Part shown: positions 20,876 to 32,800 of the stretch, one piece after another
Position numbering within the stretch: position 1 is the stretch's first letter
Layout of the letters: each line of letters starts with the position of its first letter
NCBI GenBank assembly: GCA_022828595.1
Contig: JAKGHH010000001.1
Coordinates: forward strand, 205,921,813 to 205,985,812
Direction of reading: 5' to 3'
Length of the DNA stretch: 64,000 nt
From: Nelumbo lutea
Taxonomy: Eukaryota; Streptophyta; Magnoliopsida; Proteales; Nelumbonaceae
Notes under the pieces: generated by a model
Told to the model about the DNA's origin: nothing
The model's database searches: none
The model's input: the letters and a program-made list of their open reading frames with translations, nothing else
Program-made: the position numbers and the translations under genes

Positions 20876-22852
20876 GTTTTGACAACGTGGCTACTCTCTG
20901 GCGTTAAGCATCTCGTTGGTAAGATACTGCACGAGGTTTCAATTTTCAATCTTAACCGTTTGATTCATTGATTGGTGGAGTCACTTCTAGAAGCCATGAA
21001 CTAAGAGCTCATATGGCAAGGATCTTGTAAGATCGAAGTTCTGTTTCCTCTTCTTTTTGGTTATGCTTTGTATATTTTTACCTGATACTCCATCCACATC
21101 AATAGAATATCTTCCAGTTCTGGAGCATGGCCTGACCTCCCTACTAAAGCGCCCAAACCCAGCAAGGACCAGACTGACCAGTTATAACTTATAAGTAGGG
21201 CCTGCACTGGCCACAAGGTTGGGCCAATTTCAGTGTTGGGTCTGATACGAGAGACCAGATTATACCAGATTTGCTCCTCACTCGTGGCGCCTCACGTCTA
21301 CTTCACAGGTACATTCTATGTGCATTGAGAATATTTTCCGAACTTATGTGTTATTATTTATGGGAAATGTTTCAATGCACTGTAGGATGTGTCTGAAAGG
21401 TCGTTGTGAGGTGTCCTGTGTGAAGAGCAGATCCCACCTCTAAATTCCTTTTTTTTATATTAAAAAAATCATAATAGAATTTTTTTTGAGTAAAAAAATT
21501 ATAATAGAATTAGAAAAAATAAGAAAAGAAGATATTAGGGATCACTGATCTAGATACAATGCGTCTGAAATCGGACGCAAATATACGAAATAAAATCAGA
21601 ATAATGTCTTCAGTGCGTCTGAAATCGGACCACCGATCCTCGCGTTAATTTGTGTGAGTTCTTGGACAAGCACCTGTTGAGAGACAAAAGAAACCTTTGC
21701 TTTCCAGTTTCCAACATAAAAACGCTAGACCCGAACCCGACAGCAATGGCCAAGGACTGCAAATGTTCCTCTCTCTCTCATATGGAAACACAAACACTTG
21801 CAAAAGTAAGCTCTGCCTTTAGGTATTGATTTTACCAATATAATGTTTAATTTCACTAGTGAGAAACAAAACAGAGGGCCAATTAATTAAAGTGGATCTC
21901 CTATTTTAAATTGGCATTCCACATGGTTGAAATGATAAGGAGAATATCCCCTAAAGCAGGCAATGCCTAGAGCTATATGAGAAATTACGACTCATCAAAG
22001 GCCCTAGGCCTAACTGTTCTAACCCGTACTGTCAAAAAAAAAAAAAAAAAAGACAAAAGGAATCTATCCTTCAATTCGGTTTCCGACTTCTTAAGAAATC
22101 ATTGTTGGAAATACACAACCAAGCCTACAGTCCACTGGGATTAGCACAGTAATGAATGAAAGTTTCACTTGTGTTCTGCAATTACCGTGAACATGGGTAG
22201 AGAGCATCATTGCTTCACAAATAAGCCCCTTCATGTGCATCCATGGTGATACTTCTACATGTCGTATATTTGCATAAATGCAATGCAATATTAGTCAGTA
22301 CTTCAAGAAAGAGTAACCTAAAAATACAAGCAAACACTCACATGCCCCCATAGAGATATAGAAGTCAAAAGTCCAAGGTCAGGCAGACGTAGAAGGCGTA
22401 CTTAAGTCCTAACAAAACACTCTAATATGCCTAAAAGAAGGGACTATCATTTAAAAAAAAGTAGTGACTGCGTACCAAAAATCTCACCTTTGCAGCAATA
22501 AATACATTGAATTGTGCTTTTTTAAGTTGCAAGTTCCAATACATACGAAGCAGGTCAATTTCTTACAGCCTAATAAGTCGGCCAGATGCAAACGTAACCG
22601 AAATGCTTCAGCTCAGCCTTCATGAGAACTAAAAGCCCAAGAATCCGCGTTTCTCATCAAAGGGTCCATGGAGAAGGCGTGAGCAACGCACACAACAAGG
22701 AACTACAGGCTACAGCCCAACGCACTAACTTTCAAGCCTTCCAGTGCGTTCTCACCGGTCACCTCCCTAAAAATTCTCCGCACTTTCTTCGTCTTTTATT
22801 TTTGAGCTCTTACTTACTATAACAAACACCCAGAAACAGCATCCATCCCTAA
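20876..22852. other. Intergenic DNA, FLA 3' flank and GT4 5' flank
   Basis: The 3' flank of the fasciclin gene has an AATAGAATA element near 21102. The phrase GCGTCTGAAATCGGAC occurs twice (21561, 21617), and a run of 18 A is at 22034. The last 100 bases are the leader of the glycosyltransferase gene. No gene or mobile element is recognised. Confidence 0.45.
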
Positions 22853-24367
22853 ATGCTCAGACGAACCCCTATGGCGTTCAACAATAAACCCAAGAAACCC
22901 ATCTTCTCCTCCTCCCAATCCAACCTCCATATCACCCTCTTCTTCGTCTTACTACTCTTCACAATTCCCGCCTTCTTCCTCCTCCACGCCCCTTCCACTA
23001 CCCCATGCTCCGCCTCCCCCAACCTCCCCCACAAATGGTCCGGTGACCTTCTTGAAGCCGAATTCGCTTGGAACCGTTTGCAGTTCATCGACAGCCAACC
23101 GCCTCCGGTCACTCTCAAGATTGCAGTTTTCTCTCGGAAATGGCCCGCTGGAGCCACGCCTGGTGGGATGGAACGCCATGCCCTCACCTTGCATACCGCT
23201 CTAGCCCGTCGAGGACATCGAATTCATGTCTATACCTCCCCTCCCCAGGATACCGGCGAGGCCACCCCATCTGCTGATGAGGGGCTCAATCTTCCCTCAT
23301 CAGCAAATCCTGGTTACCCAGAACTCCATTTCCACGAGGGTGAGCCGGGACAGTGGCGATACAACTTGGCGTGGTCACAGTTCGAGGCGGAGAACAAGCG
23401 CGAACCATTCGATGTGGTGCATTCAGAGAGCGTGGCTCTCCCCCATTGGTTAGCCCGTAACGTTCCCAACCTTGCAGCATCCTGGCATGGGATCGCCCTT
23501 GAGAGCGTACAGTCCGACATCTACCAGGATTTGACGCGGAAGCCCGACGAGCCCATGTCACAAGCATTCAACACCAGGCTACAAGGGGTACTGCCTAAGG
23601 TTTTGAACGAAATTAGGTTCTTCAAGAGCTACGCTCATCACGTAGCTATAAGTGATAGCTGTGGAGAGATGCTGAGGGACGTTTACCAGATCCCAGATGG
23701 AAGGGTCCATGTGATTCTCAATGGTGTGGATGAAGAAGAGTTTGGACTGGATGTGGGTTTAGGGAATGAATTCAGGGCTAAGGTTGGTGTGCCCCAGAAT
23801 GCCAGTCTGGTACTTGGGGTTGCCGGAAGACTGGTGAAAGACAAGGGTCATCCTTTGCTTTATGAAGCCTTCTCTAAGCTGTTAGAGAAGCATCCCAATG
23901 TCTACCTGATCGTTGCAGGGTCTGGGCCATGGGAGCAACGATACAGGGAACTGGGGTCTCGAGTCATAGTGCTGGGATCCATGCGGCCTAATGAGCTGAG
24001 GGCCTTCTACAACTCCATCGATATCTTTGTGAATCCCACCCTGCGACCTCAAGGGCTCGATCTTACTCTGATGGAAGCAATGATGAGCGGGAAGCCTGTG
24101 CTGGCATCAAGGTTCCCTAGCATCAAAGGGTCAATAGTCGTCAGAGAAGAATTTGGGTTCATGTTCTCGCCAAACGTTGAATCCTTGCTAAAGTCATTGG
24201 AGGCAGTGGTGGAGGAAGGGTCAGAAAAGCTAGCTTGGAGGGGAAGGGCTTGCAGGGAATACGCTGCTTCCATGTTTACAGCACGGAAGATGGCATTGGC
24301 ATATGAAAGGTTATTCCTTTGTATCAAAAATGAAACTTTTTGTAAGTATCCCTTGCATTTAGATTAA
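22853..24367 (+). CDS. GT4-family glycosyltransferase, Golgi type II membrane protein
   Basis: Intronless, 504 aa; an in-frame ATG at 22871 (residue 7) is an alternative start. A short basic tail, one hydrophobic segment (about 26-44, ITLFFVLLLFTIPAFFLL) and a Pro/Ser stem suggest a type II membrane protein. The N-terminal Rossmann half starts at residue 89 (KIAVFSRKWPAG, then GGMERHALTLHTAL); the C-terminal GT4 half contains LNGVDEEEFG, VAGRLVKDKGHPLLYEAF and PTLRPQGLDLTLMEAM. The family's EX7E catalytic pair appears here as Gln400 and Glu408. Comparable plant proteins (I recall At3g10630) carry the same RPQGLDLTLMEAM, so the Gln is probably a family trait. The substrate is unknown. The frame is intact and codon use resembles neighbouring genes. 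Confidence 0.88.
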   Translation: MLRRTPMAFNNKPKKPIFSSSQSNLHITLFFVLLLFTIPAFFLLHAPSTTPCSASPNLPHKWSGDLLEAEFAWNRLQFIDSQPPPVTLKIAVFSRKWPAGATPGGMERHALTLHTALARRGHRIHVYTSPPQDTGEATPSADEGLNLPSSANPGYPELHFHEGEPGQWRYNLAWSQFEAENKREPFDVVHSESVALPHWLARNVPNLAASWHGIALESVQSDIYQDLTRKPDEPMSQAFNTRLQGVLPKVLNEIRFFKSYAHHVAISDSCGEMLRDVYQIPDGRVHVILNGVDEEEFGLDVGLGNEFRAKVGVPQNASLVLGVAGRLVKDKGHPLLYEAFSKLLEKHPNVYLIVAGSGPWEQRYRELGSRVIVLGSMRPNELRAFYNSIDIFVNPTLRPQGLDLTLMEAMMSGKPVLASRFPSIKGSIVVREEFGFMFSPNVESLLKSLEAVVEEGSEKLAWRGRACREYAASMFTARKMALAYERLFLCIKNETFCKYPLHLD

Positions 24368-26066
24368 TATTTTTTTTTTCTTTCTAAGAGACTTGAATGT
24401 TACAGAGAAGAGCTCAGCACCTCAGAGAACTATAGATTTTTAGACACAGAAATTATTTGAGAGGAAACTGATGACAATATGCATTTTCTTTTGCTGGCCT
24501 ATATAGAAATATGTGATTGTTGTTCTCGGCTCTGTCCCCAGCTTTGCTACTTCATTAGGTTAATTTTGGGTTATTTACAAGTTTGAATAACACACAAATT
24601 GAGGAAAGGAGAAGAGAAATTATATTCATTCTACTAGAATAATCAGTAAAGGTCTCTGGAATGAAAGGGTGGTCTACATCCAGTGATTCAACCATTGCTC
24701 ATTTGGAGGTGGGAATGGGATGGGCCAGGACCAAGAACGGCGATCCATTGTCATGTATTAAATGATAATTTTCCACTCAAATATTGATAAAAAAAAATAT
24801 TTTTCCATTCGAAAAAATCCCTTGAATGCCATCGTTAAGAACAGTCAATCAGTATAGCCCATTTGGGAGGGCTTTTATATTGATTGAGCCACTTCTGAGA
24901 AGTTAACTTGAGATGGTTTCACAGGAAAATTAATTTTGAGGTTTCGATTAATCTATTTCTGACTTATTAGGTTTTTACAAAACATGGCTTCACTTCACAG
25001 CTTAACATCAGAAGCTGCTGCGTGAAAGCCCTCCCAAACAGGAGCTTAAGCTATGGATAATCGTGCATGATTATCAAACCAATATTTTGGTTTAGAAGCA
25101 CAATTTTGGCCAAAAATTATTGGGACATAAGTCAAGCCTAAAGCACGATTAGTAAAATAGTGTTTATGGCATAAATAAATATAAGGGATAAGTAGACTGC
25201 CGTTCACCTCAGAAATCTCAGCCTTATAGATCCACGGTCAGGATTCATCCCACCTGTACCGTAAGATTAAGATTTCTGAGGTGGATTAAATATAATATGG
25301 ACAACCTTTGTCCAATGTTGCCTCCCCCTATGGTCTTTGAAAAGGGTGTAATGGAGAAAGACCTTCTTTTTGGAATTTCTTTATAGTATAAAGTGGCGGC
25401 TCTCAGACTTTTACCCCGCATTCTCACATTTGTGAGTCCAAGATATTACTATTGTACCAAACAATGGCCCTAAAGAATTGAGAAAATTTCATAATATATA
25501 TATATATATACTAGTGGGGATCCATGTGGTGCATGAGAAAATCTGAAAGATTTAATAATTTTATTAATTATTAATTAATATTAAATTAATAAATAAAATT
25601 TATTATTAATATCTAAAATTTTAATAGTTAATGTTGTTTTATAGAAAATAACTATTGTTAATTTAATATGAACAAATATTTCTAATAAATTTAGTTTTAT
25701 TAATAATTTGTAGTAATTTTAATAATAATTATATTTATTATTTTAAATGAAATTTTGGTTAATTTTAAATAAATAAAAATAATTAAAAAAACTAATATTT
25801 TTATTAATTTCACTAATAATTAACAATTATATAGGAATCACAATGGGGTGGGTTCAAAGCAGGGCACCCATCCCTATTCCTACCCCATAGTCAAGACACT
25901 ACCCCATCCTCACTCTGCCCGGTTGTCCCTAGTGTCAGGTTGGTTTGGGGCAAGGCAACCACTCCTCAATGTCGAGCGAGTTTAGGGGCAAGGCACCCCA
26001 CTCTTCATCAAGGATGGGGAATCCTCGAACTTCCCCGCCCTGTCCCTAGTATTAGACGAGTTCAAG
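24368..26066. other. AT-rich intergenic DNA with a dispersed-repeat fragment
   Basis: Contains the partner of the 15.3-kb repeat (25180-25290), an inverted pair CACCTCAGAAATCT / AGATTTCTGAGGTG at 25206-25219 and 25270-25283, a TA microsatellite at 25495-25510 and a long TTAATTA-type stretch at 25550-25840. At 25850-26060 a GC-rich segment repeats GGGGCAAGGCA(A/C)CC-type phrases. No gene seen. Confidence 0.5.
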
Positions 26067-26300
26067 TAGAGGTGTAAATCGAGTCATGGCATGGCACGAC
26101 TTGCATGCGTCCCGCACTTTGTGCAGGTCGTGCCATGCTGGCCCATGGGGCGTTCCAAGCAATGCCTCCCTCCCCTAGGATACTTTGGGGACAGTTCGTC
26201 ATGGCGCACAAACTGAGCCCACACAGACCCGTTCCGTGCCGTGGGTCGAGCCTTGGGCCAGGTTAGGCTACAGACCGGGCCAAGCTATGAGAGGTCAATT
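26067..26300 (+). mobile_element. Fragment of the TAGAGGTGTAAAT MITE family
   Basis: The left end TAGAGGTGTAAATCGAGTCAT matches the ends at 44213 and 52595, and the GC-rich body with GGCACGACTTGC and CGTGCCGTGGGTCGAGCC matches their content. The right terminus is not found; the sequence grades into AT-rich repeats at about 26300. Confidence 0.5.
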
Positions 26301-26457
26301 TAAAAAAAAAATGAAAAAGATGTTTAAATTTTTATTTCATATGATTTTTTATGTATACAATTAGACCTATTCATGGGTCGAATTTTTTAAATTACTATAT
26401 TTTTTAATTATTTTTAGTATTTTAATTATGTTTAGGTTTTTTAGAATTTTTTAGATT

Positions 26458-26838
26458 TTTAATTAATTGTTGGTATTTTTCATTATTATTCAGTAATTTT
26501 TGTAATAAAATACTAATAATAAAATAGGTTCTACATTTTAAATTTTCATTAATTTTTATCATTATTAATGAGTTCATTATGCACAATAAAGGTCTCAACT
26601 CATAAAAATTATTATTAATTAAAAAAAATGTTAATACCAAGTTATCTAATAATATTATTAAAACTATCTATTAATATTTTTATATTTAATTAATTATTGG
26701 TATTTTTTCATTATTATTCAGTAGTTTTTGTAATAAAATATCATTAATAAAATGGGTTCTTCATTTTAAATTTTCATTATTTTTGTAATTTTTAATGAAT
26801 TCACTATGCACAATAAAGGTCTCAACTCATAATTTATC
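26458..26838. repeat. Direct repeat in AT-rich DNA, two copies about 233 bp apart
   Basis: Both copies (about 26458-26600 and 26690-26838) contain TTTTTCATTATTATTCAGTA and end ACAATAAAGGTCTCAACTCA. The shared order and divergence indicate an old tandem duplication. Confidence 0.7.
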
Positions 26839-27780
26839 TAATAATATTATTAAAACTAATAATTAATTTTTTTATATTTAATTTCTTATTTTTATTAGCA
26901 TTTATTAAGTTTAATTATTAAGTGGAATTGAAACACATTTTTAATATTTACTAAGTTTTGTTAATATTTATTTTTACTTGAAGTTTAGTAGATTTTTAAA
27001 TTAATATTTTTTTAATTATTTAACTTCGACATATTTATATTATTTGATTTATATACTACTCTCTCTCTCTTAAATGCTTAAATGTAATAATAACATGCAT
27101 TAAAATAAGAGGCCTTGAAAAATCCAAAGGTCTCTCTCTAATAGTGTGTAGCTTTATTAATCTAATCAAGATAAACAATGATTACTGTTTTATATTTTTA
27201 AAACAAAAGAAATTAAAAAAATGGAAAAAATATATAAATAACTTCTCTCACATGAGAGACATGCTAATATGGATCATCCTATTTTATTTTATTATATATA
27301 TATACAAACAAATAAGTGTTCATGTTTGGTGTAAAAAACTTGGGCTATTTTATATGGAAATATGTTCTAAATGTCTTATGTACACTTAGTATAAGGGTAT
27401 GATATGCTACCCATATGCAATTAAAAGGTAGAGATATTTGTTAATATTATACAGGGATAGAGCTTGGGGGATTAAAAGTTCTCAAAGGTTATCGTTGCAA
27501 ACCTTCTCGTATTTCAAAATCCCTATGAGCCCCTCCCCCCACTCGATGGATATTCCATGTCATCACTATAACTTTTTCGGACAAAATTATCCCCAAATAT
27601 TTCGATCATTTCTCCACAGTGGTTACTTCTCAACCTCACCACATGATTTTGAACGTTATTCGCCTAACTCCCTACGATTTGAAGCTAATTGCCGGAGTGT
27701 TCTACGCGGACAACCACCTTCATAATTTTCATTTTTTATCCCGAAATAAGGGACAACAAAGAGTTTCAGAATACTTTAAT
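26839..27780. other. AT-rich intergenic DNA, no gene seen
   Basis: Long TTAATATTT-type sequence, a CT run at 27060-27070 and a TA run near 27290. Open frames are composition-driven and contain no domain. Confidence 0.5.
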
Positions 27781-27784
27781 CGAT

Positions 27785-27950
27785 CCCCTTTGGTTCGCCA
27801 TTTTCAATGTCCTACGCTGCAAGCCTCCTCCTTGTTCGCCATTTTCAGTTTTCTACGTTGTAACCCTCCTCCTGGTTATCCATTTCAGTGTTCTACACTG
27901 CATGCCTCCTCCCGGTTCGCCATTTTCAGTGTTCTATGCTACCAGAGTGT
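27785..27950 (+). repeat. Minisatellite, about 41-bp unit, 3.5 copies
   Basis: The unit CGCCATTTTCAGTGTTCTAC followed by (A/G)CTGCA(A/T)GCCTCCTCC is repeated at about 27797, 27838, 27878 and 27918 with point changes. A 249-codon plus-strand frame (27619-28368) runs through it, but its product is low-complexity and I do not regard it as a gene. Confidence 0.75.
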
Positions 27951-29827
27951 CTTCCCAGAACAAGCAGCAAGAGAGAGAGAGAGAAAGCCCTCTCTTGCAA
28001 ACCGCAATCACTGTTTTCAATGTTCGCCGGTTTCGGTGTTCCTTTCCAAAATTAGAGTCAACAGATACGTAGTTTGTCCTGATATCTCCATCTTCATCGA
28101 ACTCTCTCCATTGACAACAGTAGGTATCTTCATCTTCATCTTCATCAGACTCTCTCTATTGACAACAGCCTTCATTGTTTTCATTGTTAGCTGGTTTCAA
28201 TGTTTTTTTTCCCAAAATAAGAGGCAAGAGAGAGAGAGAGAGAGAGAGAGTTTGTCAGGTATATACAATATTTTATCCTTTCAAAAGTGTTTATCGCTTT
28301 CTTATTTTTCAATTTCAACTTTCTTTTTTTTTTTCAATATGAACTTCAAAACTGATTGGCTTTGCTAATTTAGAATGATTCAATTGATCTCTTGTTATAC
28401 CATTCAAAGCCAGATTTTTTTTTTCCGCCATCAGTGACATTGCTCAACTCATCTGAAATCCTACATTCATCCACTACCTCTGAGAACCAAGGTTTTGTTC
28501 TATAACATGTTGGAAGAATGCTTTAATCATTCAGATCTTGAAAGAACCCCATCCAAGACCACCTAGATCCAATCAAATTCCGGATTTGATTTGGTTTTTG
28601 ATTGGTCTATAGCAATCGGATTGGAATAGATATTATTGGATCTAAACCAAATCCGAACCATAACAACCTTACAACTAGTGTATTTACTTCAGATTGGGTT
28701 TTACTTGCAGGTGCAGACTCTGTAATTAGGGATGTCAATAACTTGGACAAACCCGATAGACCCAAACTGACCTATTTACATACTTGTGGTCTACATTCTG
28801 AGTTCCAATTGATGAACGCCCCTAAAATTATCGAACAGGGTTGAAGTTGCCATTTGCTTTTGTTTTGCAAAACAAAATCATACAATTGATGAACACCACT
28901 AAAATTATCATCTCATATATAGGGAATATATAACATGAGAAGAATGCAAAATATATTGCATGTTTGTTGTCAAACAAATTACCAAACCATAGATTTGTAA
29001 TTCGGCTGCAAATGGTATCCGTTTGTCTGAATTCTAATTCAAATTCGACCCTATCTATTAAGGATGATCTGAATTCGATCAGTTTATAATTGGATCAAGC
29101 ATAAATCTACCTCTTTCCGATTTAGATGTATATATCAGCTTCGGTTAGAAAATTCGCCAACTTGAATTGAGTATTGGAGGATATGTTTAATTGGGTTTAG
29201 GATCAGTGTTGGGTTGGAATAGCCATAGTCTGTACTCTGTAGACGGGGACCAAACACCATCATCGGGAATACGAGTTACTGGGACAACAGAATACAAAGA
29301 TTCAGATATAATAAAGCCTTCTCATGTACAAGCAGTTGTCTTGACCTTGACTTTCACCACTCACCAGGCATGTAATCAAACAGGTTGAACGGGTAACTTT
29401 GTTACTGGAAATTTAGATTTATGGGACATCTTGTCAGGACAGAATTAATATAATATAGCAGCAAAACAGGCAAGAAACGTCAACGATTTCATATCTACAC
29501 ATCAATTCTCAGTGTAGCCGTTGATACAAACCACAGACCATTTTTTCCTTATAAAGTGGATGGTCGCAGCGCAGTGCTTAATACAGAGAACAAGAATTCA
29601 TTTCCAACGACATTCCCATCATTTCCTAGTCCAAGAAAATTATACACATGACATGGAGGTCCCCCATGGGAGAAACCTTACGTGAAAGCAGATATATGAC
29701 CACATTAATACTCCAGTTTGAGGGAGAACAACTTCGATCCACTTTAAAGCAGACAGAATAACCTTGGAAGCAGATATATGACTCCATTTAAATATGCTTG
29801 AGATGGAAGAAAGTACATAGTCCAAAC
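27951..29827. other. Intergenic DNA and SLU7 3' flank
   Basis: Holds GA microsatellites (27971-27985, 28226-28250), a TTCATC run at 28130-28148 and a local duplication of CAATTGATGAAC..CCTAAAATTATC (28808 and 28882). The right end is the presumed 3' untranslated region of SLU7 (minus strand). No gene recognised. Confidence 0.45.
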
Positions 29828-32800
29828 TCAGTGAAGGAAGTCCTTCATTGGATCATCATGGTGGATCTTCTTCATCCTGTACGCCTCCATATCCTCAGCA
29901 GTAACCTAAGATAAATAAAACCTCAGTGAGAAACGAAGCCACCACAAACCAAGCACTTGCATCTCATATTAAAACATTAATGAAAAGCATACCTCATCAT
30001 TCCATCTCACATTGTATTTCCGCTTTCTTTCATCTTTTTCTTCCTTCCTCCTTTCATCCTCCTGTCCAAGTCACGAATTTGAGCAGAAAATTATATCTCC
30101 AATTCTTCAACTCAACTAACAACGACTACCAGGTCAACTCTTGACATAATTTCTAGTCCATACGTAGTGTTCTTTTTTAATTCAAAATATAATTGAATCT
30201 TCTTCTATCAGAAATTGATAAAACAGTATATGAAAACATAAATCATCTGGAATCTCTCCAAAAAATAGAATGATTAGCTCAACTCCCCCAACAATGCAAA
30301 GCCCACACTACAAAAGAGCAAAAACCATAACCAAGGTGGTTTAGACCCCAAGTGCAGTTCATGTCCATCTACATCTTTCCTTGCAAGTGAATCCACCAGT
30401 TACTCAGTTTCCTCACCTATAGACTCATTTGAACGAGCAGTTCAAGTTGGGAGCCAAAGATCTTGCCTTGTAACCTCAATTTCTTCTATCTTTAATCAAA
30501 TTTAAAGTAGCTTCCCCCACTAAAAGTATATTTAAAGTTCTTAAAAAATAAAAAATAAGTCAAACTTTTCATGATAAGCACAATAAAAAAAAAAATATGC
30601 TATAGGTGCCATACCCTCTTAAGTGCCTCAGCAAGTTGTTTCTGGTCAAGGACCAAGTCATCCGGTACATCAGTTCCCCAAGTAGCAAGGTTTTTATCCT
30701 CCGTTGGTGCTGATTTCTCTGTGTATATGTTGGTAATGTAAATATTAGACTTGTTTGAGAAAGGGAAGAAAGATGCACATGTAGCAGGGGTTTTCAAACA
30801 CGAAGCAGAAATATCACAACGTAAGGCTTGCACATACATCAAACTTCTAAATGCAGAAATCACAACTTTGCAAAAATCAAGAGATCAAAATTTTTCAATG
30901 AATCTGAATAGTTAAAGAATTATATATTTTAAATTAAAAAGGCAAGTAATAGTTTTAAATGATTGCCAAGAAATATAATAAAACATTTAGGTGTGAATTA
31001 CAGGAAAGTTACTGCCCTAGTGCCAGCATGAGAAACTTAACCTCTGTTGAGGTCAATAATAATGCTTCAGAGAAAAAGGTAAAATCAAGCCTACACACCA
31101 ACCTTCAGTGACCTCTTTACGAGCAATATTAGCTTTCATGAGATCTGTTGCAGCTTCAGCAGCCTCAATTCCAGCTGCACCTGTACAGTAACTGTTCTTT
31201 ATCATCTGTTTGCAGCACTTGTAGCCCCATTGGTGATCCTTCCACCAGGAACCCCAAACACTTGTGTGATTATTAATGTACACATCTTCTTCATATTTGC
31301 TTCTTGGTAAAGACATCTCCTGCAAAAAAATACCATATATATTAGGATTTCTTTTCCTGAAAGCACTGATTGATTGGACAACACTGAACAAAGTAATTGT
31401 AGCTATATGACCATCCAATTGTTATGGTTGCAAATAAAAAATAGAACTTATACCCAACCAGAATAAATAAATACTATGCAGCATTCTACATATTACTGAA
31501 TATTGATGAATTTGGGGGAAATTTCTAAAATCCATGGCAGTATTTTAGGCCTTCCATAAATCAGTCAAAGAAGATGTTGAGGAATGGCACCTACCAGATT
31601 TAAGAAAACAGAGCAAAACAATTTTGAGGACAGTCCCCAGCTGTTGTGGTTTGGGCCTTGGGAAAGAGGAAAAACTCAAGGATTTTTAACAACAAATCTT
31701 TTTTTATCAAAATTTTTAACAACAAAACTTCCTAGGAGGACTAAGTTATAAGTAGAGCAGTTACACTAGTCTACTCCTGGTGTTCAAGTTGATATTGCTA
31801 TAGGCATGGTTTAAAATGTCCCTAAATTCGCTAATATTTCCATGACATATTTCCATTTCCACTTCCATTGGTAGTGACATGAAACTTTACTGGAATCAAC
31901 ATATTCCCCAATGCACACTATCAGCACTATGTGGAGTGCAAGAGATAGTTTCCACAACGTATTTCCATTTCCACTTCCATTGGTAGTGACATGAAACTTT
32001 ACTGGAATCAACATATTCCCCAAAATACATTACTAGCACTATGTGGAGTACAAGAGATGGTATTATAACATAAATTGGTGACAAATATTGTCAATATGTA
32101 GAGTAACATTGTTATTGCCCACCTAACTTACATGATTACCACTTTGAGCAAGCTCAATATTCATTTCGGAAATGAAGTTAAATATTAGCTTCTGTTTGTG
32201 TAATAGATTATTTGGTTGATCTATTACAACCATTTACATTTTCTCTGAGTTATGAATCTTAAGGTTTACAAGGCAACTAAAGAACGTAGTCTTTTGTCTA
32301 TAACCTTAGTTTCTTAGCTTTGTTTAGTGATTTGGAACAAGATAATAATTAAAAAGGTGTGCCTAGGCTTCTTTTATATCATTCATAAAATACCATTCTA
32401 TGCTCAGCAATTTTATAATGCTTCCACCATGTCTATAGTTTTTAAAATATTTCCATATGATGTTTCCAACATGTTTCTTATATTTGAACAACCAACATTT
32501 TAAACCTTGGCTATAGGAATGTTTCTTTCAATTCCTTTTGTCTTCTACTAAGCTGATAGACTACTGGAGGAATTTGTAACTTCAACCTCAAATTGTTGCT
32601 TCCAAACCCCATGTAACAATTTAACCAGATCTGGATCTGGTGTTGACCTGGTTTCTTTTTTCTAGGATCAGCAGTAGTCTCATTTGTCCTCACACAGCTA
32701 GATGAATTTGAGAACAAGTAGAGAAAATGTATTATGGGCCCAATTATAGTCCATTGATTGCCTTTTCAGTGTTCTCACTATCCTTGGTTTCCCATTCATC

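Noticed and set aside
22849..23194. Minus-strand frames opposite the GT4 gene
   Set aside because: They are antisense shadows of a well-supported coding sequence.
27619..28368. 249-codon plus-strand open frame
   Set aside because: The product is low-complexity, arises from a 41-bp minisatellite and GA/TTCATC runs, and has no domain or start context.
31837..32084. Minus-strand frames with repeated [12 protein letters not shown] text
   Set aside because: They arise from the internal duplication of a non-coding hAT element; no start context or domain.
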